Source: Nocardioides sp. GY 10127
GTDB taxonomy: Bacteria; Actinomycetota; Actinomycetes; Propionibacteriales; Nocardioidaceae
DNA: 64,000 bases
Assembly (NCBI RefSeq): GCF_004919085.1
Contig: NZ_STGL01000007.1
Coordinates: 248,001-312,000 of the forward strand
Direction: 5' to 3'
In this document: positions 35,648 through 46,300 of the stretch, in pieces
How positions within the stretch are numbered: the stretch's first letter is position 1
Layout of the letters: each line of letters opens with the position of its first letter
The notes under the pieces: model-generated
Seen by the model: the letters and a program-made list of their open reading frames with translations, nothing else
The model's database searches: none
Told to the model about the DNA's origin: nothing
Position numbers and translations under genes: made by a program

Positions 35648-36411
35648 GCGCGCACCACCTCGAGGCCGGTCTCCGCCAGGGTCGCGAGGAACGACTCCGA
35701 TGCTGCCTGGTCGGTGACGAGGGTGTCCACGTCCTCGAGGGACGCGAACCGGACGGTGGCCTCGACGCCGAGCTTGCTGGCGTCGGCCAGGACGACGACC
35801 CGGCGGGCCGCGGCGACCAGCGCACGCTTCGCCGCAGCCTCCTCCGGGTCGGGGGTGGAGAGACCGTGGTCGACGGTGAGGCCGTTGGTGCCGATGAAGG
35901 CGACGTCGACGCGCAGCCGCTCCAGGGAGCTCACGGTGTCGGGGCCGACGGCCGCCTGCGTCGTGCCGCGGACGCGCCCCGGGAGGAGGTGGAGCTCCAC
36001 CGAGGGGTGGCTCGCGAGGCGCGAGGCGACGGAGACCGAGTGCGTGAACACGGAGATCGGCAGGTCGCGGGGGATGTGCTGGACGATCCGGGCCGTGGTC
36101 GAGCCGGCGTCGACGAGGACGGTGCCGCCCGGGGGCGGCAGGAGGTCCACGGCCGCCGCGGCGATCCGGTCCTTCTCGTCGGTGCTGGCGTTGTCGCGCT
36201 CCGAGAGCGCGGCCTCGATCACCGCCAGCGAGGTCGCCGGGACGGCGCCCCCGTGGACCCGTCGGACCAGGCCCATGCGCTCGAGCGCGGACAGGTCGCG
36301 GCGGACGGTCTCCGTGGTCACGTCGTAGGCCTCGGCAAGGGCCGCGACGGACAGCCGACCGCGTTCGGCGACCAGCTGCGCCATGGCCTGCTGGCGCTCC
36401 TCGGCGTACAC
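35644..36411 (-). CDS. fruR: DeoR family regulator of the fructose PTS operon
   Basis: 255 residues from GTG 36411, chosen because GAGGAGGAG lies 6 nt upstream and the protein then starts YAEERQQAMAQLV as in the family. An ATG at 36453 would add 14 residues. The N-terminal helix-turn-helix is LSVAALAEAYDVTTETVRRDLSAL in its core. The C-terminal DeoRC sensor has VDAGSTTARIVQHI and LPGRVRGTTQAAVGP, which bind a phosphorylated sugar. As first gene of deoR-fruK-EIIABC-HPr, it most likely represses the operon until fructose 1-phosphate accumulates. Confidence 0.9.
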   Translation of the reverse strand: MYAEERQQAMAQLVAERGRLSVAALAEAYDVTTETVRRDLSALERMGLVRRVHGGAVPATSLAVIEAALSERDNASTDEKDRIAAAAVDLLPPPGGTVLVDAGSTTARIVQHIPRDLPISVFTHSVSVASRLASHPSVELHLLPGRVRGTTQAAVGPDTVSSLERLRVDVAFIGTNGLTVDHGLSTPDPEEAAAKRALVAAARRVVVLADASKLGVEATVRFASLEDVDTLVTDQAASESFLATLAETGLEVVRA

Positions 36412-36524
36412 GACGGTCTCCTCCTCGTTCGGTGTGGGCACGCGCCGGAGCACGTGCGGGCGGGGTTCCCCGGTCGTGGCCGGGGGATGATGAGGACCCG
36501 GTTGCTGTGGCCGCGGTCACCATC

Positions 36525-36557
36525 TGTGTTTGTGTTGTTTTATGCCCGAGTCTGTTT
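36525..36557. promoter_or_regulatory. TGTTT-repeat region, putative DeoR-type operator between fru operon and ptsI
   Basis: Within a short AT-rich stretch TGTTT occurs at 36527-36531, 36536-36540 and 36553-36557 (AAACA on the other strand). The last copy overlaps the ptsI -35 box. Position between the divergent deoR and ptsI genes suggests that one repressor controls both. Confidence 0.5.
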
Positions 36558-36585
36558 GACTGTCAAGTGCTGAGCGGTCTACCTT
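36556..36585 (+). promoter_or_regulatory. ptsI promoter (TTGACT - 18 bp - TACCTT), leaderless
   Basis: The -35 box TTGACT (36556-36561) and -10 box TACCTT (36580-36585) are 18 bp apart. The -10 box ends 6 nt before the ATG at 36592, so the mRNA likely begins at the start codon. Confidence 0.65.
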
Positions 36586-36591
36586 GTGAGC

Positions 36592-38259
36592 ATGCTCACC
36601 GTCACCGGAACCCCGGTCGTCCCCGGCCTGGCGCACGGCCCGGTCCTGCTCGTCCGCACGGAGATCAGCGCCGCTGCCGTCGCCGCCTTCGAGGCGGCCC
36701 CCGCCCTCGACCCGGAGGACGCCCTGGCCGCCTACGACCAGGCCGCCTCCCTCGTCGCCGAGGGGTTCGAGAAGCGCGCGGCCGAGGGCTCGGGCGCTGC
36801 TGCCGAGGTGCTCACCGCGAGCGCCGGCCTGGCCCGCGACAAGGGCCTGCGCGGTGCCGTCCGCAAGCAGCTGCGCGCCGGCACGTCGCTGCTCCCCGCC
36901 GTCCACGCCGCCATCGAGCAGTTCGCCAGCGTCTTCGAGCAGATGGGCGGGCTGATGGCCGAGCGGGTCACCGACCTGCGCGACATCGAGCGCCGCGTGA
37001 CCGCCCGCCTGGTGGGGGAGTCGGAGCCCGGCGTCCCCGTGCCGGACGTGCCCTCGGTGCTCGTCGCCGAGGACCTCGCGCCCGCCGACACCGCGGGCCT
37101 GGACCCGCGCCTGGTCGTGGCCCTCGTGACCGAGAAGGGCGGCCCGACCAGCCACACCGCGATCATCGCCCGCCAGCTGGGGCTGCCGTGCATCGTGGGT
37201 GCCCAGGGTGCGCAGGACCTGGCCGCGGGCGTCCGCGTGCTCGTCGACGGGGCCTCCGGCGTCGTCGAGGTGGAGCCGGACGCCGACCACGCCGCCAAGC
37301 GGGTCGCGGACGACAAGGCCGTCCGTGCCGAGGTCGAGAGCTGGACCGGGCCGGGCCACACCGCCGACGGCGAGCCGGTCAAGCTCCTCGCGAACGTCGC
37401 CGACGGCGAGTCCTCGGCCCGCTCGGCCGAGGCGCCCGTGCAGGGCGTGGGGCTGTTCCGCACCGAGCTCAGCTTCCTCAACCGCACCGAGGAGCCCTCG
37501 GTGGAGGAGCAGGCCCAGATCTACGCCGACGTGCTGCGTCCCTTCGCGGGCCGTGGGCACGTGGTCGTCCGCACCCTCGACGCCGGCTCCGACAAGCCGA
37601 TCGCGTTCGCGACCCACGAGGGCGAGGAGAACCCCGCCCTCGGCGTCCGCGGTCTCCGCCTCGCCTTCGACAACCCGGGCCTGCTCGAGCGTCAGCTCGA
37701 CGGCATCGCCCGGGCCGCCGAGGAGACGGGCGTGGAGACCTGGGTGATGGCGCCCATGGTCGCGACCGTCGCCGAGGCGGCCGGCTTCGCCGAGCGCGTG
37801 CGCGAGCGGGGCCTCAAGGCCGGCGTCATGGTCGAGGTCCCCTCCGCGGCCCTCCTGGCGCACCGGATGCTGGAGGTCGTCGACTTCCTCTCCATCGGCA
37901 CCAACGACCTCACGCAGTACGCGATGGCGGCCGACCGGATGGCGACCGACCTCGCGCACCTCACCGACCCGTGGCAGCCCGCGGTGCTCCAGCTGATCGC
38001 GATCACGGCGCACGCCGGCGCCGAGGCGGGCAAGCCCGTCGGCGTCTGCGGCGAGGCCGCGGCCGACCCGCTGCTGGCCTGCGCGCTGGTGGGCATGGGT
38101 GTCACGTCCCTGTCGATGGCCGCCGCGGCCGTGAAGCCCGTCGGGGCCCAGATCGGGCACGTGACGCGCGCGCAGTGCGAGGAGGCGGCCGAGGCCGCCC
38201 TGGCCGCGACCGACCCGGGCGAGGCCCGCGACGCGGTCCGCCGCATCGTCCTGGCCTGA
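36592..38259 (+). CDS. ptsI: PTS enzyme I (phosphoenolpyruvate-protein phosphotransferase)
   Basis: 555 residues from ATG 36592; a GTG two codons earlier (36586) directly abuts the -10 box and is less likely. EI takes phosphate from PEP and gives it to HPr. His188 in GGPTSHTAIIAR is the phosphorylated residue. The PEP-binding barrel has GVGLFRTELSFL, VVRTLDAGSDKPI, VMVEVPSAAL and the SIGTNDLTQYAMAADR motif. GVCGEAAADPLLACALVGMG lies near the C-terminus. It is divergent from the fruR-fruK-EIIABC-HPr genes. Confidence 0.96.
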   Translation: MLTVTGTPVVPGLAHGPVLLVRTEISAAAVAAFEAAPALDPEDALAAYDQAASLVAEGFEKRAAEGSGAAAEVLTASAGLARDKGLRGAVRKQLRAGTSLLPAVHAAIEQFASVFEQMGGLMAERVTDLRDIERRVTARLVGESEPGVPVPDVPSVLVAEDLAPADTAGLDPRLVVALVTEKGGPTSHTAIIARQLGLPCIVGAQGAQDLAAGVRVLVDGASGVVEVEPDADHAAKRVADDKAVRAEVESWTGPGHTADGEPVKLLANVADGESSARSAEAPVQGVGLFRTELSFLNRTEEPSVEEQAQIYADVLRPFAGRGHVVVRTLDAGSDKPIAFATHEGEENPALGVRGLRLAFDNPGLLERQLDGIARAAEETGVETWVMAPMVATVAEAAGFAERVRERGLKAGVMVEVPSAALLAHRMLEVVDFLSIGTNDLTQYAMAADRMATDLAHLTDPWQPAVLQLIAITAHAGAEAGKPVGVCGEAAADPLLACALVGMGVTSLSMAAAAVKPVGAQIGHVTRAQCEEAAEAALAATDPGEARDAVRRIVLA

Positions 38260-38421
38260 CCTCCTGCGGGAACGCCCAGGTCGGACGGGGCTGAGAGGCC
38301 GGCCTACCCGAAGGGGTGGGTGGGTCCTCGGTGGTGCGGGGAAACGTCCCTCCAGGCAGGCATGGGGATGCCGCCCGGGGCGCGAGAGTCGCGCCCGAGC
38401 CTGGAGAAAAGGACACACACC

Positions 38422-38667
38422 ATGGGTTACGGACTCGGAGCTTTCCTCGTCGCGGTCGGCCTCATCCTCGCGCTGGCCGTCCAGGACACCATCAACGGCG
38501 TCGACACCACCATGATCGGCTGGATCCTCTTCGTGGTCGGGCTCGGCGTCGTCGTCCTCACGGCCGTGACGCTCAACCGCAGCCGCGGGGTCACCTCGAG
38601 CACCACCACCACGCACTCCGACGGCAGCCAGACCACCACCGAGCGCCGCACGAGCAACCACGCCTGA
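38422..38667 (+). CDS. small two-helix membrane protein (DUF6458-like)
   Basis: 81 residues, with GAGAAAAGGA upstream of the ATG. Two hydrophobic helices (about 4-20 and 30-50) surround QDTINGVDTTMIGWILFVVG, a pattern I associate with the small actinobacterial DUF6458 proteins. The tail is Thr/Ser-rich with ERRTSNHA at the end. The function is unknown. The preceding 38260-38421 gap is GC-rich and I see nothing in it beyond the ribosome site. Confidence 0.72.
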   Translation: MGYGLGAFLVAVGLILALAVQDTINGVDTTMIGWILFVVGLGVVVLTAVTLNRSRGVTSSTTTTHSDGSQTTTERRTSNHA

Positions 38668-38740
38668 CCGCTCGTCGCGCGCGCTGGGCGGGCCACGCAC
38701 GCAGCAGCGGAGCGTGCCGCACGCGCCGCGGGCACGTCAG

Positions 38741-38780
38741 AGGGCCGCCGGGGACACCCCCGGTGGCCCTCCACTCTTTT
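38741..38780 (+). terminator. terminator before rpsO
   Basis: 13-bp stem AGGGCCGCCGGGG / CCCCGGTGGCCCT (one G-U) with loop ACAC, then CCACTCTTTT. This is a canonical intrinsic terminator for the small membrane protein gene. Confidence 0.85.
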
Positions 38781-38934
38781 CACCTGCCCTGCCGTTCCCG
38801 CTCGATTTCGGGCCAGCCCGACGCCGGGATAGTCTCTTCCGGTTGCCGTCTAACGGCCGCGGACCAGTAGTGCCCGGGTGAACAGGCCCCGGCGCGCCGC
38901 GCAACGATCGCCCCCAGGGCGGAAGGAGACTCGC

Positions 38935-39210
38935 ATGTCGGTCGGTACCGATGCTGAGACCAAGAAGAAGATCATCGCCGAGTACGCCACCACCGAGGGC
39001 GACACCGGCTCCCCCGAGGTCCAGATCGCGCTGCTCACGCACCGCATCGCCCACCTCACCGAGCACCTCAAGCAGCACAAGCACGACCACCACAGCCGTC
39101 GTGGCCTGCTGCTCCTCGTGGGTCAGCGCCGTCGTCTGCTCAACTACCTGAACAAGACCGACATCTCGCGCTACCGCTCGATCATCGAGCGGCTCGGCCT
39201 GCGCCGATGA
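38935..39210 (+). CDS. rpsO: 30S ribosomal protein S15
   Basis: 91 residues; GGAAGGAGA precedes the ATG. S15 binds 16S rRNA helices 20-22 early in 30S assembly. Conserved text: [40 protein letters not shown] and [12 protein letters not shown]. The gene pairs with pnp downstream as in most bacteria, with an intrinsic terminator between them. Confidence 0.98.
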   Translation: MSVGTDAETKKKIIAEYATTEGDTGSPEVQIALLTHRIAHLTEHLKQHKHDHHSRRGLLLLVGQRRRLLNYLNKTDISRYRSIIERLGLRR

Positions 39211-39230
39211 CGCACCCGTCGTGACGGGAG

Positions 39231-39272
39231 GGCGGTCACCCGGGACCTCCGGGTGGCCGCCTCGTCACTTTT
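39231..39272 (+). terminator. rpsO terminator
   Basis: 13-bp stem GGCGGTCACCCGG / CCGGGTGGCCGCC (one G-U) with a 5-nt loop, followed by TCGTCACTTTT. Confidence 0.85.
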
Positions 39273-39287
39273 CGTGGGTGCTGGCAC

Positions 39288-39293
39288 TAGGCT
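39288..39293 (+). promoter_or_regulatory. -10-like box (TAGGCT) for pnp
   Basis: TAGGCT lies just after the rpsO terminator, leaving a leader of about 200 nt before pnp. PNPase genes are often autoregulated through their leader, but no specific structure was identified here. Confidence 0.4.
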
Positions 39294-39494
39294 GGCCCCG
39301 TGCCGGCCTCCGTGCCGCGCACGACTGAACCACGCACCACTTCATCCAGGAGCGACCCGCACGCCTGTGCCCGGTCCTCGGTAGTGGCCCTCAGAGCCGC
39401 GCGAGCCTCAGCCCGCGCCGACTGCGGGCCTCGATCGAAGACCGGCCCGAGCGGGACGCCGCGGATCGCTCCGCAACACCGACAAGGACCACTC

Positions 39495-41726
39495 TTGACC
39501 GAGTCCACCACGGCTGAGCCCGTGATCTCCGCCGTCGAGACCGTCATCGACAACGGCTCGTTCGGCACCCGCACCGTCAAGTTCGAGACCGGCCTGCTGG
39601 CCCGTCAGGCCGCCGGCTCCGTCACGGCCTACCTCGACGACGAGACGATGCTGCTCTCGGCGACCACCGCCTCCAAGCAGCCGAAGGACCACTTCGACTT
39701 CTTCCCCCTCACGATCGACGTCGAGGAGCGGATGTACGCCGCGGGTCGCATCCCCGGCTCGTTCTTCCGTCGCGAGGGCCGTCCGTCCGAGGACGCCATC
39801 CTCACCTGCCGCCTGATCGACCGCCCGCTGCGCCCGACCTTCAAGAAGGGTCTGCGCAACGAGGTCCAGGTCGTCATCACGGTGATGGCCCTCGAGCCCG
39901 ACACCCCGTACGACGTCCTCGCCATCAACGCGGCGTCGATGTCCACCCAGCTCTCCGGCCTGCCGTTCTCCGGCCCGGTCGGCGGCGTGCGCGTGGCCCT
40001 CATCGACGGCCAGTGGGTGGGCTTCCCGACCCACAGCCAGCTCGAGAACGCCGTCTTCGACATGGTCATCGCCGGCCGCGTCACCGAGACCGGCGACGTC
40101 GCGATCATGATGGTCGAGGCCGAGTCCACCGAGCAGACGTGGGACCTCGTCAAGGGCGGCGTCCAGGCGCCGACCGAGGAGATCGTCGCGGGCGGCATGG
40201 ACGCCGCCAAGGTCTTCATCAAGCAGCTGTGCGAGGCCCAGATGGAGCTCGCCAAGCAGGCCGCGAAGCCCGTCGCCGACTTCCCGGTGTTCCTCGACTA
40301 CTCCGAGGACGTCTACGCCGCCGTCGCCGCCGCCGTCTCCGAGAAGACCGCTGCCGCCCTCACCATCGGGCCGAAGCAGGAGCGCGAGGAGAAGCTCGAC
40401 GAGATCAAGGCCGAGGTGCTCGACACCCTCGGTGCTCAGTTCGAGGGCCGCGAGAAGGAGCTGGGCGCCGCGTTCCGCTCCCTCAACAAGGAGCTCGTCC
40501 GCCAGCGCGTCCTGCGCGACAAGGTCCGCATCGACGGCCGCGGCCTCGCCGACATCCGTCCGCTGCACGCCGAGGTCGGCGTGATCCCGCGCGTGCACGG
40601 CTCCGCCCTGTTCGAGCGTGGCGAGACCCAGATCCTGGGCGTCACCACCCTCAACATGCTGACCATGGTGCAGAAGCTCGACACGCTCTCCCCGGAGACC
40701 GAGCGCCGCTACCTGCACAACTACAACTTCCCGCCGTACTCCACCGGCGAGACCGGGCGCGTCGGCTCCCCGAAGCGTCGCGAGATCGGCCACGGCGCCC
40801 TCGCGGGCCGGGCGCTCATGCCCGTCCTCCCCACCAAGGAGGAGTTCCCCTACGCCATCCGCCAGGTCTCCGAGGCCATGGGCTCCAACGGCTCCACCTC
40901 GATGGGCTCGGTCTGCGCCTCGACCATGTCCCTGCTCCAGGCCGGCGTGCCGCTGCGCGCGCCCGTCGCGGGCATCGCCATGGGCCTCATCTCCGGTGAG
41001 GTCGACGGCCAGACCCAGTACGTGGCCCTCACCGACATCCTCGGTGCCGAGGACGCGTTCGGCGACATGGACTTCAAGGTCGCCGGTACCTCCGAGTTCG
41101 TCACCGCCCTCCAGCTCGACACCAAGCTGGACGGCATCCCGGCCGAGGTCCTCGCCGCCGCGCTGACCCAGGCCAAGGACGCCCGCCTGGCGATCCTGGA
41201 CGTGATGGCCGAGGCCATCACGGTGCCCGAGGAGATGTCGGTGCACGCGCCGCGCATCATCACGGTCAAGGTCCCGGTCGACAAGATCGGCGAGGTCATC
41301 GGCCCGAAGGGCAAGGTGATCAACCAGATCCAGGACGACACGGGCGCCACGCTGTCCATCGAGGACGACGGCACGGTCTACATCGGTGCGACGAACGGCG
41401 AGGCCGCCGAGGCCGCCCGCGCCGCCGTCAACGCGATCGCCAACCCGACCATGCCGGAGATCGGCGAGAAGTACCTGGGCACGGTCGTCAAGACGACCAA
41501 CTTCGGTGCCTTCGTCTCGCTGATGCCGGGCAAGGACGGCCTGCTGCACATCTCCAAGCTGCGTGGCCTGGCCGGTGGCAAGCGCGTGGACGCCGTCGAG
41601 GACGTCGTCTCCGTGGGCCAGAAGATCCAGGTGCAGATCGCCGAGATCGACGACCGCGGCAAGCTCTCCCTCGTCCCCGTGGTCGAGGAGGCCGCGGCCG
41701 AGGAGGAGACCTCCGAGTCCGAGTGA
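39495..41726 (+). CDS. pnp: polyribonucleotide nucleotidyltransferase (PNPase)
   Basis: 743 residues from a TTG at 39495 with AAGGA 6 bp upstream; the frame is open further 5' but has no better start. It degrades RNA 3' to 5' with phosphate, and in actinobacteria may have guanosine pentaphosphate synthetase activity. Two RNase PH domains (about 20-150 and 350-500, with [20 protein letters not shown] and SMGSVCAST segments), an all-alpha linker, a KH domain with [12 protein letters not shown] (about 600) and a C-terminal S1 domain ([15 protein letters not shown]) are in order. A short acidic tail follows. Confidence 0.97.
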   Translation: MTESTTAEPVISAVETVIDNGSFGTRTVKFETGLLARQAAGSVTAYLDDETMLLSATTASKQPKDHFDFFPLTIDVEERMYAAGRIPGSFFRREGRPSEDAILTCRLIDRPLRPTFKKGLRNEVQVVITVMALEPDTPYDVLAINAASMSTQLSGLPFSGPVGGVRVALIDGQWVGFPTHSQLENAVFDMVIAGRVTETGDVAIMMVEAESTEQTWDLVKGGVQAPTEEIVAGGMDAAKVFIKQLCEAQMELAKQAAKPVADFPVFLDYSEDVYAAVAAAVSEKTAAALTIGPKQEREEKLDEIKAEVLDTLGAQFEGREKELGAAFRSLNKELVRQRVLRDKVRIDGRGLADIRPLHAEVGVIPRVHGSALFERGETQILGVTTLNMLTMVQKLDTLSPETERRYLHNYNFPPYSTGETGRVGSPKRREIGHGALAGRALMPVLPTKEEFPYAIRQVSEAMGSNGSTSMGSVCASTMSLLQAGVPLRAPVAGIAMGLISGEVDGQTQYVALTDILGAEDAFGDMDFKVAGTSEFVTALQLDTKLDGIPAEVLAAALTQAKDARLAILDVMAEAITVPEEMSVHAPRIITVKVPVDKIGEVIGPKGKVINQIQDDTGATLSIEDDGTVYIGATNGEAAEAARAAVNAIANPTMPEIGEKYLGTVVKTTNFGAFVSLMPGKDGLLHISKLRGLAGGKRVDAVEDVVSVGQKIQVQIAEIDDRGKLSLVPVVEEAAAEEETSESE

Positions 41727-41732
41727 CGTGAC

Positions 41733-41758
41733 GCGTGCGGCCCCGCGGGGCCGCACGC
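41733..41758 (+). terminator. pnp terminator
   Basis: Perfect 26-bp palindrome starting GCGTGCGG and ending CCGCACGC, 6 bp after the pnp stop. Confidence 0.8.
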
Positions 41759-41819
41759 CTCCCGCCTCCACCGCTCGCCGCGCCCTGCCCGACCCGGGTG
41801 GGGCGCGGTGGCGTTTCCC

Positions 41820-41837
41820 GGGGCCCCGTGGGGCCCC
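41820..41837. repeat. short palindrome GGGGCCCC-GT-GGGGCCCC before M16 gene
   Basis: Two copies of the self-complementary 8-mer GGGGCCCC are separated by 2 bp, 47 bp before the M16 start. Its role is unknown. Confidence 0.4.
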
Positions 41838-41883
41838 GCCCCGATCCCGTCTTCCCGCCCACGTCCCTCGAGGAGAGCGCCGA

Positions 41884-43191
41884 GTGACCAGCACGACCCG
41901 CCCCGCCACCGACCCGACCGGCCCGACCGAGGGCCTGACCGGTCTCGTGCGCCGCACCGTCCTGCCCGACGGGCTGCGGGTGGTGACCGAGCAGATGGCC
42001 GGCGTCCGTTCCGCCAGCATCGGGGTGTGGGTGAACGTCGGCTCCGCCGACGAGGACGACGTGCTGCACGGGTGCAGCCACTTCCTCGAGCACCTGCTCT
42101 TCAAGGGGACCGCCCGGCGCAGCGCCCTGGACATCTCGGTGGCCCTCGACGAGGTCGGCGGCGAGTTCAACGCCTTCACGGCCAAGGAGATGACCTGCTT
42201 CCACGCGCGGGTCCTGGACGTCGACCTGCCGCTCGCCGTGGACGTGCTCGGCGACATGCTCACCGCCTCGCTGCTCGAGCCCGCCGACGTCGACGCGGAG
42301 CGTGACGTCATCCTCGACGAGATCGCCATGCACGACGACGACCCGGACGACGTGGTGCACGACCTGTTCGCCGAGCTGGCGTGGGGCGCGCGCACGCCGC
42401 TCGGTCGCGGCATCGCCGGGACGGTGGAGTCGATCGAGGCCCTGACCCGCGACCAGGTCGAGCGTTTCTACCGCACGCACTACCGCCCGGCGACCACGGT
42501 GGTGGCGGTCGCGGGGAACGTGGACCACGACGCGGTGGTGGAGCTCGTGGCGGCGGCGTTCGAGGGCTACGGGCCCGGCGGCGCGGTCGAGGAGCCGGTC
42601 AGCCGGCTGGCCACGGGGGCACGCGTCCCCGTCCACGCGGGGCGAGCCCACGTGGAGCGTCCGTTCGAGCAGGTCAACCTCGTCCTGGGGATGGAGGGGC
42701 TGCGCCGCGACCACCCCGACCGCTTCGCGCTCGGGGCGCTCACCACGGCACTGGGCGGCGGCACCTCGAGCCGCCTGTTCCAGGAGGTGCGCGAGCGCCG
42801 GGGCCTGGCGTACTCGGTCTACTCCTTCTCCAGCCACCACGCGGACAGCGGTCTCGTCGGGGTCGGGCTGGGCTGCCTGCCGGAGCGGCTGGACGGTGCC
42901 CTGGACGTGGTCCGGGCCGAGCTGGTGAAGGTCGCCGAGGGCGGGCTCACGGAGGAGGAGCTGCGTCGGGGGCGCGGGCAGCTCCGCGGCGGGCTGGTGC
43001 TCGGCCTCGAGGACTCCGGCTCCCGCATGTCGCGCCTGGGCAAGGCCGAGCTCGTCCACGAGCGCTACCTCCCGGTCGAGGAGGTGCTGTCGCGGATCGA
43101 GTCGGTGGACGTCCACGACGTCGCGCGGGTCGCCGCCGAGGTGCTCCGCGGCGAGGAGATCCTGGCCGTCGTCGGCCCCGGCCGGGCCTGA
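41884..43191 (+). CDS. M16 family zinc metallopeptidase
   Basis: 435 residues from a GTG with CGAGGAGAG upstream. The inverted zinc motif HFLEH (His66, Glu69, His70) in GCSHFLEHLLFKGT and the second-helix Glu in ERDVILDEIAM identify an active M16B (mitochondrial processing peptidase-like) subunit. The second half has LGGGTSSRLFQEVRERRGLAYSVYS in its conserved site, the R/Y pair used for substrate binding. The gene follows pnp and precedes dapB in most actinobacteria. The natural substrates are not known. No inactive partner subunit is encoded nearby. Confidence 0.94.
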   Translation: MTSTTRPATDPTGPTEGLTGLVRRTVLPDGLRVVTEQMAGVRSASIGVWVNVGSADEDDVLHGCSHFLEHLLFKGTARRSALDISVALDEVGGEFNAFTAKEMTCFHARVLDVDLPLAVDVLGDMLTASLLEPADVDAERDVILDEIAMHDDDPDDVVHDLFAELAWGARTPLGRGIAGTVESIEALTRDQVERFYRTHYRPATTVVAVAGNVDHDAVVELVAAAFEGYGPGGAVEEPVSRLATGARVPVHAGRAHVERPFEQVNLVLGMEGLRRDHPDRFALGALTTALGGGTSSRLFQEVRERRGLAYSVYSFSSHHADSGLVGVGLGCLPERLDGALDVVRAELVKVAEGGLTEEELRRGRGQLRGGLVLGLEDSGSRMSRLGKAELVHERYLPVEEVLSRIESVDVHDVARVAAEVLRGEEILAVVGPGRA

Positions 43192-43302
43192 GGCGCCGGT
43201 CTGGTCCGGTGATGCCCCCGGGGGTTCCGGGGGTGTGGCCAGGGTCGGGTGCCCCGTGGGGTACCGCCTCCTCGTCGAGCTCCTGACCTGCGGGAACGGC
43301 GT

Positions 43303-43340
43303 CTTCACAAACGTTTACAACTTTGAGGACCGTCGTCCTC
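43303..43340. promoter_or_regulatory. operator/promoter region of the DUF11 gene
   Basis: An AT-rich patch contains the palindrome CACAAACGTTTACA (centre AAACGTTT, 43309-43316), whose CG-centred form resembles LacI-family operators. A second inverted repeat GAGGAC-CGTC-GTCCTC (43325-43340) follows. Both lie 50-90 bp upstream of the start at 43392. Confidence 0.45.
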
Positions 43341-43391
43341 TCAGTCCCCTGTGCGCACCGCCGATCCGGGCGGAGACCGCCAGGAGGGCAC

Positions 43392-46300
43392 ATGACGCAG
43401 GCAGGGACGCCCGCAGGACCCGAGCAGCACCCCGAGCACGCCCCGGAGCACGCGCCGGAACCGGCCCGACACCGGGCGCTCCGGCGCGCCCGCCTCCTGC
43501 CCGCGCCCGCCCCCTCGGCCCTCCTGCGCGGACCCCGCCGAGCCCGCCGAGCCCGCCGGGCCTCGTCGGGGGAGCCCCCCCTGGCCCGCGGCGCCCGCCG
43601 GGCCGTCGGCTCCGTCCTCGCCGTCTCGCTCGCCGTCGCCGTGCTCGGCGGCTCGCTGGCGGCGGTCACCCGCGCCGGCCTCCCCGACCCGTCCCCGGTC
43701 GAGGTCGCCCCGGCCGCGGCGACCTCGTGCCCCGGCACCGTCAGCCTCACCAACGGCGACTTCGAGAAGCCCGTGCTCAGCGCCGGCGGGCTCGTCATCA
43801 CCGACCAGAGCAACGTGCCGGGGTGGAGCACCACCGCTTCCGACCACGCCATCGAGATCTGGAACGACGGCCACGAGGGCTACCACGCCGCGCAGGGCAA
43901 GCAGTGGGCCGAGCTCAACGCCAACATGGTCTCCTCGCTCTACCAGGACGTCGCCACCACACCGGGGCAGACGCTGCGCTGGCAGCTGCTCCACTCCGGG
44001 CGCCTGGGCACGGACACGATGGCGGTGCAGATCGGTGCCCCGGGGGCCGGCGTCCAGCAGGCCCAGTTCAGCGACCCGGTCGCCTGGAACGAGCACAGCG
44101 GCGTCTACACCGTCCCGGCGGGGCAGACCACGACCCGGTTCTCGTTCGTCTCGATCAGTGCGGCCGGCGGCAACATCAGCGTCGGCAACTTCCTCGACGC
44201 GATCTCCTTCGGCACCGCGGCGTGCCTCGACACCACGATGACCGCCACGACGCCCGCCGGCGACGGCACCGCCAACGTCGGGGACACCGTCACCTACCGC
44301 ATCACCACGACCAACGACGGCGGCAACCCCGCCGACGCCGTGCTCCTGGCCAACCCGCTGCCGACCGGCCTCACCTTCGTTCCCGGCTCGCTGCGGGTCA
44401 CCACGAGCTCGGGCACGACGACGATCTCGGACGCCTCGGGCGACGACGCGGGGGAGTACCTCTCCGGGTCGCGGACGGTCCGCGTCCGGCTCGGCACGGG
44501 GGCGAACGCGACCGTCGGCGGGGAGCTGGCCCCCGGGGCCTCCCGCGTGGTCACCTACCAGGCCGTCGTCGCGGCGGCGGCCGCGGGGACGACCGTCGTG
44601 GACGACACGGACGTCACCTTCTACGACGACCTGGCCGCCGGGACGCTCACCTCGACGAGCGGGGAGGCCTCCGTCGTGGTGGCCCCCTCCGCGGACCTCA
44701 CGGCGGCCCTGAGCCGGAGCGGCGCCGCGGTGGCCGGGACGACGAGCACCTGGCTGCTCGACGTGGGCAACGACGGCCCGAGCGACGCCACGAACGTCAC
44801 GGCGTCGCTGACGGTGCCCGGCTCCCTCACGGGTGTGGCCGCGTCCGCGACCGGTGGTGGTTCCTGCGTCGTCACGCCCGGCACCCCGACCTCGGTGACC
44901 TGCACCTGGCCGACGGTGGCCGCGGGCGTCACGCGGACGGTCACCCTGACCGGTGACATCGCGCCGACCGCGTCGGCGGGCACCTCGTTGGGCTTCTCGG
45001 CCTCGGTGACCAGCGACGTCCACGAGACCGACACCAGCGACAACGTGGCGAGCCACACCTCGGTCGTGACCACGTCGGCGGACCTGACGGTCTCGCTGGT
45101 GGCGAGCCCCGACCCGGCGGTGGCGGGTGACGACGTCACCTACACCGCGACCGTGACGAACACGGGGCCGTCGACCGCGCGGTCCGTGGTGCTCACCGGG
45201 GCGGTGCCCACGGGCTCCACGTTCGTCTCGGCCTCCGTCCCCGGCGGCACGTGCACCCACCAGGTCGGCAACGACACGGTCGAGTGCGCGCTCGGCGACC
45301 TCGGTGCCGGCGCCTCCGTGGTGGTGACGATCGTCCACACCCTCGACTCCGCCGGCACCGGTGCCGTCGACGCCTCGGTGGCGGTCACCTCGTCCACCTC
45401 CGACGCCGATCCCTCCGACAACACCGCCTCGGTGAGCACGGCGGGCGCGACGTCCGCCGACGTGCACGTCACCCTCGACATCGCGGCCACGACAGGACGT
45501 CCGGGCGACAGCGTCCCCTACACGCTCACCGTCACCAACGACGGACCGTCGGCCGCGCGGAACGTCTCCTTCAACACCGTCGTCCCGGCCGGGATCACCA
45601 TCGTCCGGCCCGCGAGCCCGTACTGCTCGGCGACCGCGTGCACGATCCCGCTGCTGCCCGCGGGCGGTGACGTCGTCATCGCCGGCACCGCCGACCTCGC
45701 GGCGGGGGCCGACGTCGGCAGCTTCACCGCCGGCACGACCGCGGTCGCGTCCACGCCCGACCCGGACGGCTCGAACAACTCCGACACCGTCGCCTTCGAC
45801 ATCGTCCTGGACAGCGACCTGGCGGTCTCGCAGGACCTCACGGGCCCGGGCGGGGCGGCTGACGCCGTCGCCGGGCGCGCGCTGGGGATCACCACGACGG
45901 TCGAGAACGTCGGCGCCACGCGCGCCGAGGACGTCGTGCTGCGCCTCCCCGTCGCCGCGAACCACGCCGTGCCCACCGTCACGGACCCCGACGGCGGCAC
46001 CTGCTCCTTCACCGGCACCGACAGCGGGGGCATCGCCACCTCCGGCGGCACCGTCGTGTGCCAGCGGGCGGTGCTGGCCGCCGGCGCGACCTGGACCGTC
46101 GTCCTGGACACCTCCGTGCCCGCCTGGTTCGACGCGGCCTCGCTGGACGTCGGTGCCCGGGTGGCCACCGACTCGGACGCGACGCCCGGCAACGACACCG
46201 TGGACGCCACGATCGCAGTGAGCCAGGTCGCCGACCTCGGGCTCGACCAGACCGGCCCGAGCGCGGACCAGGAGACCGGGACCACGGCCGAGCTCACCCT

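Noticed and set aside
39408..42413. A ~1000-residue open frame antisense to pnp and the M16 gene
   Set aside because: It spans two well-supported genes and their terminator; the composition is that of a complementary-strand shadow.
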